Of a stretch of DNA of 64,000 nt, positions 25,999 through 39,095 are shown one piece after another. Source of the DNA: Sphagnum compactum (taxonomy: Eukaryota > Bryophyta > Sphagnopsida > Sphagnales); contig OZ234493.1 of assembly GCA_965153455.1 (NCBI GenBank), positions 25,162,213-25,226,212 on the forward strand, in the 5' to 3' direction. Within the stretch, counting starts at the first letter, position 1; each line of letters begins with the position of its first letter. Below the pieces are notes generated by a model, which saw only the letters and a list, made by a program, of their open reading frames with translations, did no database searches and was not told where the DNA came from. The translations under genes were made by a program, and so were the position numbers.

Positions 25999-27103
25999 CA
26001 TTGTCAATGAATGTGCATCTTGTCATGAAGGCATGAATGTCACACTCCAAATAACTGTTCTTTGGAACAATGATTGTGAGTAATGGTGTTTGGATTATTC
26101 ATCACTGTCAAGGGTTTCAGTGTTCATGTGAGTCTATACTGTACCATTTGGTTTCTTTAGAAATTGATTTGAGGTGTAGGATTTTTGCATGCAGAGAGAC
26201 TGTAGCATGATGTTCTCAAGACTTGTATAGCCACATTTGTCTACTAGGAGTTGATGAACAGTTTTTCCAAACCATAGGCCAAAAGATGTGTTTCCATGGT
26301 GAGCGAACCGTTTGTTAAATTTTCAAGACTCAACAAATTTAGTGCTATGATATATGATTATTATATAATAAAGTGAGCATCGGGATGTTGCTATCCTGCT
26401 GCACAGGAAGAAGGCCTTTCAGTCACCCAAGCTTCAGCTGGCAGCTGCCATGTACTATACAGGACTTTTACATGTGCATAAATCTCTGGAAAAAGTCTTA
26501 TGTTTGAAGCAAGGGTGTGATTGAGACTCAAAAAAGAGAATAATACCCTGTGAGGCTTGATAGGAAATTTCTTCTTGTTCCTGAAGCCTCAATTCAATGG
26601 ATGAGCAAAAAAGGCACAATTGGTTTTGGGGAATGTCTTAAGATGGGTAACATTACCAATGTGTGGTTCTGTAGCTCTGTGCAAATATACCTGAAGATCG
26701 TAGCAGCAAATTGGGTGGAATTAGATCTGCACTAGTGATGAGATCTTAAGATGAAAGACAACTCTAACACCAAAGTGCTAATGGAAAAAGTGATGACACA
26801 GTGATGACAGTGTGCTCCTGTGTCTGAGCTCAAAGAATGCACTTTGCATTCAGAATTTGATCAAAACTTAGTCCAATGATGTCAATAAGGGGTTGACCTC
26901 ATCTTGCCTGCATTCTATTGAAATGAAAATAACAATTCACATACTCATGAGGGCATTCAATTGGATACATAAACAAAAACCAAAGTCTATCTACAATTAT
27001 ATGTTGTCCATTGTGAAGTTTGTTATATCAAAATTCCCAACTTCTCAAACCTTCTGAATACTATATATGTGCTTTGGTTGCCAACTTCAGGACGCCCATG
27101 AAA
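25999..27103. other. 3' untranslated/intergenic DNA after ORANGE
   Basis: Probably holds the 3' untranslated region of ORANGE in its first few hundred bases. No other gene recognised; the short frames here lack any family resemblance. Confidence 0.4.
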
Positions 27104-27290
27104 TCCATAAATTTCATATCATCAGATCTGGTGAGAAATAAATCCATGAATTTCATATCATCAAATCCGGTGAGAACAAGTCCATGAATTTCATATCATT
27201 GGATCTGGTGAGAACAAGTCCATGAATTTCATATCATTGGATTTGGTGAGAACAAGTCCATGAATTTCATATCATTGGATTTGGTGGGAA
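27104..27290. repeat. 38-bp tandem repeat, five copies
   Basis: Units begin TCCATGAATTTCATATCAT and end GGTGAGAACAAG, with starts at 27104, 27143, 27181, 27219 and 27257. The first two are the most diverged (ATCAGATCTGG, TCAAATCCGG) and the last three nearly identical. It lies just past the 3' end of the DUF538 coding sequence. Confidence 0.9.
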
Positions 27291-27403
27291 TCGGATGGAA
27301 AAATGTGTTGGGCAGGTTTACAATTCCCAATCAAGTCCCAAATTGGGAGATTTTATTAATACCTGTTTTGGTACATGCAATGCCAAGAAGGGTTGGTTCT
27401 TTC

Positions 27404-27883
27404 TTATTGTTTCATGGGGAAGAAAGCTTGAAGAGGGAAAGATTGCACAAACCCTTTGCAATCCTTGAAATGAATTTTGCCAAATGTTGTATCATTATCT
27501 ACCCACAACTCTCTATAATTTACAGATAAATATAGAGTTTTGTGGACAATGGGTTTCATTTTCCAACCATTCAAATCCAAAATCTTGCCTTTCTGAATCC
27601 TGCCTGACATTTGCTCCCCACAAAACACCATTGAGTTTGCACTTTGAAACTCTTGTTCACATCGGGTTTTCAACTGCAACCACCACCTGCCTGAGCTCCT
27701 ATCAAAACCAAATTCTTCAACACACCGTAGTGGAAACATACCTGGAGGAAAGCCAAATTCCTCTAACAGTAACAAGAATTTTGGAAGTGCTGCAGGCCCC
27801 TTGATCACATCCTGCTCTTGTATAATACCATTTGCAAGCTCTGATGTAGGAGGAGGAGGAGGAGACCCTAAGTCGTCTGCCAT
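27404..27883 (-). CDS. DUF538 family protein
   Basis: A 159-residue single-exon protein. After a Pro-rich start (MADDLGSPPPPP), the DUF538 fold is recognisable from LLLEEFGFPPGMFPL through VEEFGFDRSSGRWWLQL, CEQEFQSANSMV, GRIQKGKI and LNGWKMK to the C-terminal GKIHFKDCKGFVQSFPLQAF, which matches the family's G-K-I-x-F...FP-x-x-A-F ending. DUF538 proteins are plant-specific (for example SVB of Arabidopsis, linked to trichome size); the biochemical role is uncertain. The start at MADD is preferred over the in-frame ATG at 28192 because the extra 103 residues are Cys/His-rich with no family resemblance and are probably leader sequence. The usual family length is 140-180 residues. Confidence 0.85.
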   Translation of the reverse strand: MADDLGSPPPPPTSELANGIIQEQDVIKGPAALPKFLLLLEEFGFPPGMFPLRCVEEFGFDRSSGRWWLQLKTRCEQEFQSANSMVFCGEQMSGRIQKGKILDLNGWKMKPIVHKTLYLSVNYRELWVDNDTTFGKIHFKDCKGFVQSFPLQAFFPMKQ

Positions 27884-28363
27884 TATTGTCTCATGTGGTC
27901 TTCCTGTACTACCTTGAAGAATACATTGAGGCTGAAGAGGCCACAATGATTTGCAACTTGTATGACTGGAAAATTTTGCAATGTCTGTTGCTTGTGTTAT
28001 ATTGTGATTGTTGCACCAATTTGGGTGCAACAGGGAGATGCAATGGAAATCATTGCAACATCTTTTCTCTTTGTTACTTGCAACTGTATCCATGTGTGAT
28101 CCCACTCTCCTTGTGCAAGGAAGGCAACAAATCAACCGACTTGACAACAAAGAAGCTTTGGTGCTGCACCCAAAACCATGTTTTGCTACCACCTCTCAGC
28201 ACCAGTACCCATATACATTTGTCCCCACAATAGTCACACTGTCACCAGATCTACAAGGACTCTAGATCTAGAACCAACAACAGCTTTTATGATCTCCAGT
28301 TTGCCTAAACCCTAATGGTGCATGCCACCATCTGATCTTCTCCCAAGTGCTCCTGCTTGCACT

Positions 28364-28700
28364 TCCATGCATCCTTGAACAATAGCTTGATGGAACAACT
28401 TAGTCTTAGTGCAGGTCTAGAATTCTTGTAATAATTTTTTTCCATTTCCAGCTTGATGATGTACTTGTTTCCATGCATCCTTGGACAATAGCTTGATGGA
28501 TCAAAGTCTCGGTGCAGATCTAGAATTCTTTGAATAATTTTTTTTTCCATTTCCAGCTTGATGATGCACTTACTTGTTTCCATGCATCCTCTGACAATAG
28601 CTTGATGGATCAAAGTCTTGGTGCAGGTCTAGAATTCTTGTAATAAATTTTGTCCATTTCCAGCTTAACAATGCACCGTTTCCATGCATCTTTGCCTTCC
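28364..28700. repeat. Tandem repeat of about 106 bp, three copies and a partial
   Basis: Units start with TCCATGCATC at 28364, 28470, 28579 and 28681 and contain ACAATAGCTTGATGGA, TCTAGAATTCTT and CCATTTCCAGCTT. Spacings are 106, 109 and 102. It lies about 480 bases upstream of the DUF538 start codon. Confidence 0.85.
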
Positions 28701-31284
28701 TTGTACTCAGGTTTCTTGCTATATGGATCTCAAAATCTCAAGCAAAGCTTATAGAAGGTGAGAAAAAAATTGCTTAAAACACCAACGGTGCAATTCTGTA
28801 TTGTAATTTGGTTGGTATTGTAGTGCAATTGCATTGTAATTTGGTGTATATGCTTCACTCAACATGTTTGTCAACACTTTTTTCTTTTTTTTTGGTGTGC
28901 TTTATGCCCCATTCTTCAGTTTCAAATTCTCTTTTGGACTTTCCATCCAGAGAATAATTGTGTTGTCTTCATGGATTGATTCAAGTTGGTGGTATCAAAT
29001 TTGATAGAGACACAAAGATCACTTTACTTCTTGTTCATCATTTGGTACCTGCCTCTGTGTTTTTGTTTCATAGCTCCAGATCTTCCCAATTTTCTATCTT
29101 GCTGTCTTTCCATTCTTGGAAAATTTGGCAGAATTCAATTATTAGGAAATCCAGATGAAAACAACTTTGTTTTTTTCCCCCCAACTCGCCATCTTGAGAA
29201 TTATTTAGCATCAAACATGTGTGACAGGTATGATAATCCAGATTAAGAGACCATAACAACAACAAACAAAAGGTGCATTGCTCTTGAGTTCAACCCTTGC
29301 AAGCTTCAATATGTAATCTGGTATGATTTTTGATCGTGGGTCATGGAAATATCAAGCTCATCTTGAAGTGGTTGGAGCTGATGATAAAATGCCACTTTCT
29401 GATTTTCTTCCTCAGTAAATGGAGCCAGATCTGATGCAGGTATGGGGAAAGACATGAAACAACAATGTTAACTTAGAGCTACAAGTTGAAATATATGAAT
29501 GACTCAAGTCTTGTGATGGCAATAGAATATGTTGCAACTTGAAACCAGTGTGTTGGAAGGTCCTTGACTTTTAAGGATAAACTCTGGTTCCAGTTTTCCC
29601 ATTCAACACAGAGAATGCTTCCAGGTCCAGTTGGGTTTTTTGAAAATGTAAAAGACTTGGTTGGATGGCGTTTCCATTTTATAACCAAACTCAGGGCCAG
29701 TTCCAAATCTGGTTTGGTTATTTCAAAAGGTCAAAGTGCCATCTGGTTTGGGTCTGGGTTCTCAATTGTGGGGTGTGGATCCAGATCCATTTGTTTGAAG
29801 AAACTTTGCCCAATTCCTAGTGAACAATTTGAATAGGTTATGGTTAGTTCTTGGTTAGGTTGGAATTGGGTAAACTAGATTAATTTTGCCTTTGCAGAAT
29901 CAAACATGCCCAAAAGAAAAGGGGATGATTTTATTGCCAGAAAGCGTTGCAATGTAAACAATATGTAGATTGACACCTGAAGGCTAGGATGAGAGCCAAC
30001 ACTCAACATTTGAAAAATACTATAGTTGAAGAATACAATGAGAAGTAGCACCAATTCAATAGTAAAATGGTCTTGGATCTTGAACACCAACTTTTCCAAG
30101 GTCCAAGTCCGAGCAACAAATCTTCAAGATTAGAGTTGAATCTACAATCATCACATGCTTTTCAAAATCCAAAACCCACCAAAAATCCAAATTTGAGTAG
30201 GTCATCTTGGATTAGACCATCCTTCACTTAGCAAAATTTGTTTTCACACTCATTTTTCTCTTTCATGATATTTCTTCTATATCAATGTATTTGAACTTTG
30301 AACCATTCATTCCCTTTCTCTTGTGAATTTCAAAAAACTACACAACTTAAGACTTTGACTAACATTTATATCCATTCAACAATAAATGACAACTTGATGC
30401 ATTTTACTTTCAATCTTTCAATTTGCAATCTCTTGGCTTTCAAGTTTTGTGACAACACTTAGCACTAATGTGACAAACTCTACATTTCCTCAATTGTCTC
30501 ATCATTTCTAGATGCTCAACTTCAACTAATGTACAACTTAACAACAAAGAATCACAATCTTCCTTGTAACTACATGCCCTCACATCATAGAGTCCCATTG
30601 TTTTGCCAACAATGACCATAGCCCACCACTAATTGATATGGAAGATAAATATGGCTTCAAAGGACTAGGAACACAACCAACAAAGGTTGATGCGATGGTA
30701 GAAACACAACAATCTAAGTCTATTAATTTGATGGTAATGCTAACCATTGCATGGACTTAGGGGTTTCAAGAACTTCAACATGATGAACATCCTCCATCTC
30801 TTAAAAAATTACAAAAATAAACATAAACAAGACCTCCTAATAACGTAACAAAAGAAAACGCAAAGACAAAGCAAACAAAAACGACAAGCACAAAACAAAA
30901 TAAACATAGAGAGAAAATATATCTTAGGTTTGAAGCACAACGGGCCTTTGTTGTGCTTGGTGAGCCAAAATGTGATGAACAAGGTGAGCAACAAAACATT
31001 GAAAGGTCACACACATAAAAAAACACATGTTGCAAACCCAAAATGAAAAAAACACACAATAAACAAAACACAATGGAGCAAAAAGATGAAACACATGGTG
31101 GTACTGATGGAGTTGTTACATAGCCAACAAAATGTGATGTGACAAAGTTGTTAAAATAATGAACTGATGATGGTGGAATCATTGAACAACATACACAAAA
31201 CAATTGAACAAAAAAATGAAGCTAAAAAGTGATGATGACAAAGCCTCTACGTAATAAATACAACACATAATATCATAAACTTAG
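28701..31284. other. Intergenic DNA, no gene recognised
   Basis: Several short open stretches (for example on the minus strand around 30775-31203) are A/T- and Cys/Phe-biased and match no family. No RNA gene or transposon protein seen. Confidence 0.45.
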
Positions 31285-31573
31285 CATCTCACGATTTAGT
31301 AATGGAATCCATCAAAAAAAATTCATTCATAATTTGTACATTTCACACACTAAATTTGTGCATTGAAAACACATTTGAAACAAGAATTTATTGGAAGATG
31401 CAAAATTCGTGTGACATTCATTCATTCACAAGGTCATACTTCATTCATCAACACATTTATCTATGTGTCAAACACATTTTCAACATATGATATTCGTGCA
31501 TAAAATGTACACACCTATGAATGAACGAATTTCAAAAGATTTTTATGTGACAACATGCTAAATTTGTGATGAA
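31285..31573. mobile_element. MITE-like foldback element
   Basis: The left edge CATCTCACGATTTAGTAAT pairs with the right edge CTAAATTTGTGATG. Inside, TTCATTCATA...TGTACATTT and TGCATTGAAAACACATTTG are complemented in reverse order by CAAACACATTTTCAA, AAATGTACA and CTATGAATGAA. It shares its edge motif with the element at 18381-18602. Confidence 0.65.
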
Positions 31574-31862
31574 TACATTGTTAAAAATTTGATTGAAGAC
31601 ATTTTTGAATTCAAATTTACAAAAATTATAAGTCAATTTAAACAAAAAGAGGTTTTTTGATTTATTCATAACATATTTCTAATTAATTTTTTAAAACCCT
31701 TTAAATTAATTATTTCTGAAATTATAATTATTTGATGAATACATTATTGAATAAACTTCAAGATCATGTTTTCATTTATAACATTTGAATAAATTTTGAA
31801 AAACAAAATGTATGTTGAAATTTGAATTTTTTAAGCAATTTCATGCTAAACACAATCAACAA

Positions 31863-31888
31863 TATTATATATATATATATATATATTG
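31863..31888. repeat. (TA)n microsatellite
   Basis: About 11 uninterrupted TA dinucleotides immediately before the SINE-like head at 31895. Confidence 0.9.
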
Positions 31889-31894
31889 AAGTTT

Positions 31895-31965
31895 TGAAAT
31901 GATTTGGTGGTTAAGACCTTGGTGTATTTCTATGAAGTCTTGGGTTTAAACCTCAATGAATGTGT
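31895..31965 (+). mobile_element. tRNA-derived SINE-like head
   Basis: GATTTGGTGGTTAAGACC resembles an A box and TGGGTTTAAACCTC a B box about 35 bases later, the same layout as at 10107 and 40358. No body or target-site duplication defined. Confidence 0.35.
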
Positions 31966-34900
31966 GCATTAATGTACATAATGTATATATACATTGATGT
32001 ATCATGTATAAATGTAATATACATGTACATATGGTGGTAATGAATGGTGCCAAAACATTTTGTTAAAAAAATCCAAATTTTTTAAAATATATATTTTATT
32101 TTTCAAGGTTTTTTTTCATAGCATGCCATGAAAAATAAATGCATGACTCCATGACCCAAAAAATCATTTGTATGATGACATGGCACTATGGTCCATGTCA
32201 TATTATCTTGGGACTTCATAATATCCTTATTAGAAACTTTTAATTAGAATTTACATAATGCAACCTGTGGCAATCCAAAATAATTAAATTCATTAAAAAT
32301 GTTATAATCAATTAGTCCTTTCTTCCCAAAACCAAACAAGTTACATATTAGTCAATTTTTATCCCATTTCATGAAAAACCTAATGAATTTGAATAGTTAC
32401 AAAACTTATGATTCCTTCTTGTGTCAATAGGAATTATAATGTGGAGTTATAAATCTTATGTATCAAATGTGATAACAACCATTTTAAGACCCAAATTTAT
32501 AATTATATACATTTTGATTTTTACAAAGTGATAATGGATAAACATATGTAAAGGCCAAAAATGGTGGATGAAGCTATGAAATGTCATCATAAACCTTAAA
32601 CTAGAATTTGATATTTGGAAAAATGTTACTATCATTTTATGACCTAGATTTCATAGAACTAAAACATGTAAATGTCACAAGTGGCCTACATCTTTTCTTT
32701 TTGTACATGTATGGTTTTTTTTCATGGTCCACATCGTCTTCCCCTTCTTGCTAGTTGTTATGTGTGTTCATGTGTGCAAGTTTGTGCATATAAATATTAA
32801 AAACATCTCCACTGCATAACATTAAAATGAGCCTTTAAAGTTTACGTAAATTAATTTAATGTTTAGTGTTCACTCATCCCTATCCATTTATACATGGAAA
32901 AATCTATTATAAAAACTAAGAGATTATTTAGATATCTCTAGTTGGGCCAATCATAATCACCAATCAATCCACAATAATCAATTAAACTTGAAGGTGTTCT
33001 TTTTTTGTGACATTATCATGACATTATATGTTGCACAACAATGGGTTTCACACTATTGTATTGCATGTTTCATCCAAATTGTAGTATAAAGGCATGTTTT
33101 TTACAATGTGATGGAGATGTTATAAGGTTTTACTGTTTTGTTGCATATTTGTCAACTTGTTTGGTATATCATGTCTTTGCATTGCTCTTTTTTACTTTGA
33201 ATCCCCACCTTATGATCACTTTTTTGGTTCCTCATTTTTTGTGTCAATTTTGTTTTGACCCCATTGCCTCTCACCCCCGCCCCGACCCCCTTGACCTTAT
33301 TTACTTTTGTTACATAGTTACATATTATATGTGTGTGCAAATTAATTAATTATGTTACAATGTTTGTGAAAATTCACCTCAATTAACAATTTTGTTGTGT
33401 GTGGTTGGAGCAAAGGCCATTTTCCCCTTGTCATGGCATCCTTTTGCTTACTATATTATTTTCAAATTGATATTTGTTCTAAACCTTACTTATGGCCTTG
33501 TTGGAAACTACACAAACCTCATCCCCACCCCCATGCCCACTTTTTCAAAGTTATGTTCCATAATGCACGATGTCTTTTATTCCTCTTCATTGCCAATGTA
33601 ATGTATTCATTGAGTTCAATGTTCTTAGACCTTGTTAGTTTTACAAATGACACAATTACATGTTATATCATGTTTTTCCTTGATGATTCATCTTGCTTAA
33701 CAAGGTTATCTAAAATATATGTCCTATTTTTCTCCCCTTTCTTAATCACATGCTCTTTTTGATTGTTTTGTTGCACCTTTGGTACTTTCTTCCTTAAATT
33801 TTGAATGGATGCAATCATAATCAAATGAACGAAAATAGATACTGAATGAAATGAAAGGTTTACAATACAATTAGATTTAAGTGTACATGTTTCTTTATAT
33901 TTGTGCACATTTTATATGGTATCTTCTTTTTAAAAATTCTATATTAATGTGTAATTGACTTAGAATAAACTTTCTTTTAAGTTTAATTCTACTTAAGTAT
34001 AATGTACTACTTACCTAGATCAAGTTTTCTAATAAACACATTGAACTAATGTATTTCAAACAAAAATTGGGTTTTTTACAATGTGGGTATTAACTTGGAA
34101 ATAATGAAAAACACCCATCTTAATATTTTGTGGACTAGATTTTTCATTAAAAAACATAATTTCTCATTGAATATTTTTTCAAACATGATTTTTGATATGA
34201 TAATCAGCTTTGATGTTTGCAATGTATGAAGAAGAAATGTCATCTTTAATGTATACAAAGGCATTTGCATATTGTAAATGATAAGTAATGTTCCTACTTC
34301 CACAAGTATAAAAATGTCATTTAGTGACGTGTAATTAGATCATAGTATTTCAAATAGATGTAGGACTTTGTGGGGTTTTAAACCTTCAAATGTAAAAGAA
34401 ATCTATCCAATAATTTATATATATATTGCAAACTATGCATGTTCAAATGTTATGCTAGAATAAAACCATGCATGGAACAAAGTTGAAAGGTGAGAAAAAT
34501 GGTGTGAAATAATCCTCCCACCTTACACAAAGGATAGTTTACATTTCCAAATTGGATGGAGGATAGTTTGGGCATGCCATGTCACATTTTTGTATAGAAT
34601 TAAATAGGATTGAAAGGATTGGAATATTTAAAACCAAATAAAGTTCTGGTTTGTTTAATTTTAATTGCAATCATACATGTTGTCATAAGCGAACCAAACT
34701 ACGGATGTAATGTGTTTTAATTTTGCAAAACTAAAGCCTATAAACCTATTAAAACGGGCCAAAAAATGTGATGATGATTTGAATTGAAGTTGATCGAACA
34801 TTTTTTATTTTAAACCACATATTCTTGATGGCCTAACCATTTGATAAATGGGCTAAAAATGCTTGCAAAGGTAACAAAGACGGATAAATGGAACACAAAG

Positions 34901-37900
34901 GCATTGTTCAATGTCAATTACATGAATTATGTGAAATATTTTTTTGTCAAGAGCATGAAAATGACCATGACCAAAAGAATTTCAATCTGCACAAGGCATA
35001 CATGACAAACTACAACTATAGAAGTTTAAACTTAAATTCAACCATACACACAAGGGTGATCTTTCAAGCAAAGGCACATATTATAAGGAAATACACAAAC
35101 ATAATTTTATTAATTATTTAAAAAAAAAGAAACATGAAACAAGGTAAACAAGACTATGGTGCAAGGTCATATTTCAAATTGCTATTAATGGGATTGAAAG
35201 TAATTGTTGACATTACCTTTATGTATATCTATTTGGAAAGTTAGTTCAACAAAGTTTGTGTAAAATTTTACATAAGGTCCACCACTTAATGAAGTCATTT
35301 TTTTTAACTTTTTAAAATCATAGATAAATATGGACATTGGTAAATGCATTTCATCCATTAAATACCAAAAATTTTAAAAGTGAATGAATTCATCCATTCG
35401 TTAAAAATTAATGATGATGGATGGATTTTATCCATGAAACAATACTAAAGTCATCTATCCATTATGGATGAAAGAATAGTTGCAAGCTAGAGTGGACCTA
35501 TATGGACATAACATGACAATCACCATTAATGTTAGGGTTCCCCACTAATGTACCTATAACCTAGGATCTTAGTTAAAACCCTACTAGCACATAAGCAATT
35601 TGCACAAAAAATGTTGACACAACACCCATAGATTGTAAAAAACATTTGAATTATGCAATAGATGAAATTTACATGGTTCGAGTCTAGGATCACCCAAGTT
35701 TATTGCAACATAGGTTCATTGCATAAAAGGCTTATCTCAAGGTTTAACACAAAAGTAACAACATGAAATCACGAAAGGGAAAATGTGATTTTGAAACTCC
35801 ACTCACAACCCCTTATATACTTGCAAAGAATAATGGATGGAATTATCAACCCCATTCATTTACATTTACACGTGAGTGAAAAGACTTTCATTTGCAATCA
35901 ATCGTTTATAACTAAAACTATCGTTTGTGATTGTTATAGTTCCAAATGACAATTGCAAACGACATGTTTTAGTCACAAGTGATAGTTTTAATTGCAAACA
36001 ATTGGTTGCAAACAATAGTTTCCCCACAAGTGGTATTAGTTTTTGAAAATTATTATCCTTCATATGAAGAAGTCAACTCACAGAATTCACTTTCAATTAT
36101 GTTTAATGCACAATAATTAGTTAAATTATTCATGAATCCAAATCTATGTCCCTAATCAAAGATTCTCAAAATAAGATCTATAAGTCAAGTCATTTATTTC
36201 CATTTTTACTCATCCATCTATCCATATCCCACAATTTTTAACCCTAGGAACCCCTCTTGGTGTTATAAACCTACTTTAGAAATTGGGGGGGGGGGTACCC
36301 TAGTTGAAGTTGGGGGATGTCATTTGTAACATTTTTAAAAAAAAATTACAACTTGCCAACATCCCCATCTTTCATTGTCCTGCCTTGTTTGTATTATCAA
36401 CATGTGAAGCAAAATTTGCACTTGAATGATGCACATGCATTTTCACCATAAACATAATATGAATTTAACAATGATGTTTAAGCTATTAAGGACATGATTG
36501 AGTTACTAACATGAGGTGATGCTCAAAGTATATTTGATTTTATTATGATGATGCAATCATGTTGGATATGTAGCTCATATAATCAACCCTAAACATTTCA
36601 TAGGAAAATTGTAATCAATAATCAGTTCTAGATTGTTGTGGTTTTAAGATTTTTGAGGAGGAATTTTTTTTCCATACCACAATGACAAAGGGTTCATCCA
36701 AAAAATGCTGTTGGGTTCATCCAAAAAGTGATCTTAGTGGCCTTTTTCATTAGCCATTGGAGATGCTCTTATACATAATAGACTAAAGTAGCATTAATCA
36801 AAATCTACACATGCTTTTGTTTCCCTTGAAATCATTTTGAAGGCCTACCCGCCCCCCCTTTACAAAATCATTACAAAGTGCCTCTCCCTTTAAATGATCT
36901 CAATCAAGTACTTGTAGATAAGTGACAAGCAAGATAGAATATGATTTTCCAATAACCGTAATGCACTGCCAAAACTTGACAATGTATTTGGAGAGCGGAT
37001 TCTAAAGCAGAATTTGACAACCCCTACTTTGTTTGTCGGTGCCTTCCACTTTCAAGAGGGCCATTGAATAGTGTAAACCTAATTTTTTTGGACATCTGCA
37101 TTGTGTTCGGTTAAGCCCTTTGGTCGGTTGAAGGCATTACCAGAAGTGGGCCCATGCTCGGCTCCTGGCTTCTTGCATTAGCCCTTCTTCTTCTTCTCCT
37201 AATGCCCTCCTCACCTAGGGCCCCCTCGCATAGTAGGGCCTTACCCTACTCCTAAAAAGAATCAACTCAAAATTGTAGGGTCCCCTATCATCATCAGAGG
37301 CCTCTTTTTTGGGGGCCTCATTTAGGTGCAGGTATTTTAAAGGACAATTTGTAGACTTGGGTGAAAAATGGTGTTACAGACCCCCCCCCCAAAATCAACC
37401 TAGAAGATTCCAGAAGATTTTGTTCTCAAAGTTTGAAAGGAGGTTCCCAAAGTTAAACAGGAGGTTCCCAATGTTGAACAAGTTCAAATCTTGAGTTTTC
37501 AGCTGAAATAGCTAGTGCAGAATATTTTATTTATTTATTTATTTATTTTCTCCACAACTTTGGTGATTACCTTAGTCCCTTGGTTGGCCAGTTCGACACT
37601 AATTATATTATTTTCAGAAACGTTGAAAATTTCAAATTTTAATTTCTTCCAATGCACAAAATAATATTGTGAAGGAAAAATATTGTGGATATTTAGGAAT
37701 ATTCCACTTGTTGAAATGAATGTTTCAAAATTAATTAATTAATTAATTAATTAGTCGACGGACATGTGTTGAAATGGCCAAGGTACTACGTGGTATTTAT
37801 TGCCTAACCTTAGTCACTAGTATAATAGTATTTGGCATCATCCTTCAGACTATGTATGTATGTATCTTTTCCTTCTCTCCACCAATGGGCTTTCTCACCA

Positions 37901-38690
37901 TGATCAATCTTCAACACACACTTTCCTAAAAAACAAATTTAGGTTAGGTACATACCGAAAGGGGGGGTGTGTGTGGGGGGCGAGTACCCTTCACATTTTT
38001 AGCCACATTGCTATGAAACCCAATAGAGAAACCTGGCAATTTATTTATTTATTTATTTTGTAATTTTGGCAACTAGAAAACCTAAAATAAAATAAAATAA
38101 AATTAGCCACATATTTTGAGCCACTTTGAAAAAGAATTTAGCCACACACGAAAAAATAAAATAAAATTCTGACCTCTACTAGGTAGTACCATGGAAAAAG
38201 CTAGAATCCCCAAAGTTCAACCGATTAACCAACGGATATTACCCCTGGCCCACCCCCCCCCTGAGCCCCAACACTTTTGATTTCCCATTAAACACAAGAC
38301 AATCATCCAGAGGAACGTGTGGGTTCCGTTCCCATGTGACTTTCGATATACGTGGCTTCTTTTCCTTGGCCAAATGACTTTCGTTAATTGATTGATATCA
38401 ACCAATCGCGTGGCTGCAAATGACGTTATGGCCCATCATGGTGGCCACGGTGGGTCATGATGGGTTACCCCATCTAAATCACTAACTACTTTAGGTCATG
38501 ACGCAATAGAACCAAACTTATTTTATTGTACCCACCAATAATAATCCAGATTCCGCCATTTGTGTGGATTTCACTTTTTTTTTAATAACAAAAGGGGTCT
38601 GACCAGATTTTTAATTTTTTTAAAGCTCTTGTATTTTTAGTTTAGATGGATAGTATACATGTACCAAAATAATAATAATAATAATCTCGC
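31966..38690. other. Intergenic desert, no gene recognised
   Basis: AT-rich with no recognisable coding region. It holds G and C homopolymers (36287-36296, 37380-37391), ATTT, AATT and AAAAT simple repeats (37527-37552, 37730-37754, 38040-38100), iterated TTGCAAAC/ACTATAGTT-like sequence at 35890-36030, and GC-richer anonymous DNA at 37020-37300. Confidence 0.45.
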
Positions 38691-38691
38691 T

Positions 38692-39095
38692 TATATTAGG
38701 GCCACAGTGAACCAGCCCCCACCAGTGCAGCACGAAGGATGGATGGTAAGTGGTCAGGAAGCAGTTTTCTGTTGGGTTCCAGATCCCTAGCTAACCATGG
38801 TGGTTAGCTTAGTTGCTTTTTTTTTTTCTACTACCTATCTACTAACAACCCACAAGCAGGCTTTTAGTTGGTAGGTAGTAAAAACAGCCCTTGCCTATGT
38901 ATAAACCATTTACTTACCTAGTAATTACCTATTTTCCACAGGTATTTTCCTATATATGGTACATATTTTTTACAAAATTGGTTACCAAGGTGAAACCAAA
39001 TATTAACTCAGTTGAGGGTCATCCATAACTGCGTAATAGCAAGCGTCCAGTGGATGGTGCGATGGTGGGCACTGGTTCATTGTGGCCATATATTA
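38692..39095. mobile_element. MITE with TIRs and target-site duplication (hAT-like)
   Basis: The element runs 38699-39088. The left end GGGCCACAGTGAACCAG and the reverse complement of the right end, TGGCCACAATGAACCAG, differ at two positions, and pairing continues more loosely for about 25 further bases. Exact 7-base direct repeats TATATTA flank it (38692-38698 and 39089-39095); an 8-base duplication with one mismatch is equally possible, which is the hAT size. At 390 bp it has no transposase. The interior has further palindromes (CTAACCATGGTGGTTAG) and a TACC/GGTA pairing. Confidence 0.85.

Noticed and set aside
27884-28192. N-terminal 103-residue extension of the DUF538 frame
   Set aside because: It is Cys/His-rich with no family similarity. 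The internal start gives a protein of normal family length, so the extension is more likely leader or chance open sequence.
30775-31203. 142-codon minus-strand frame rich in Cys, Phe and Val
   Set aside because: Its composition reflects repetitive CAAAA/ACAAA-type sequence on the plus strand. No domain, and no homologue that I recognise.
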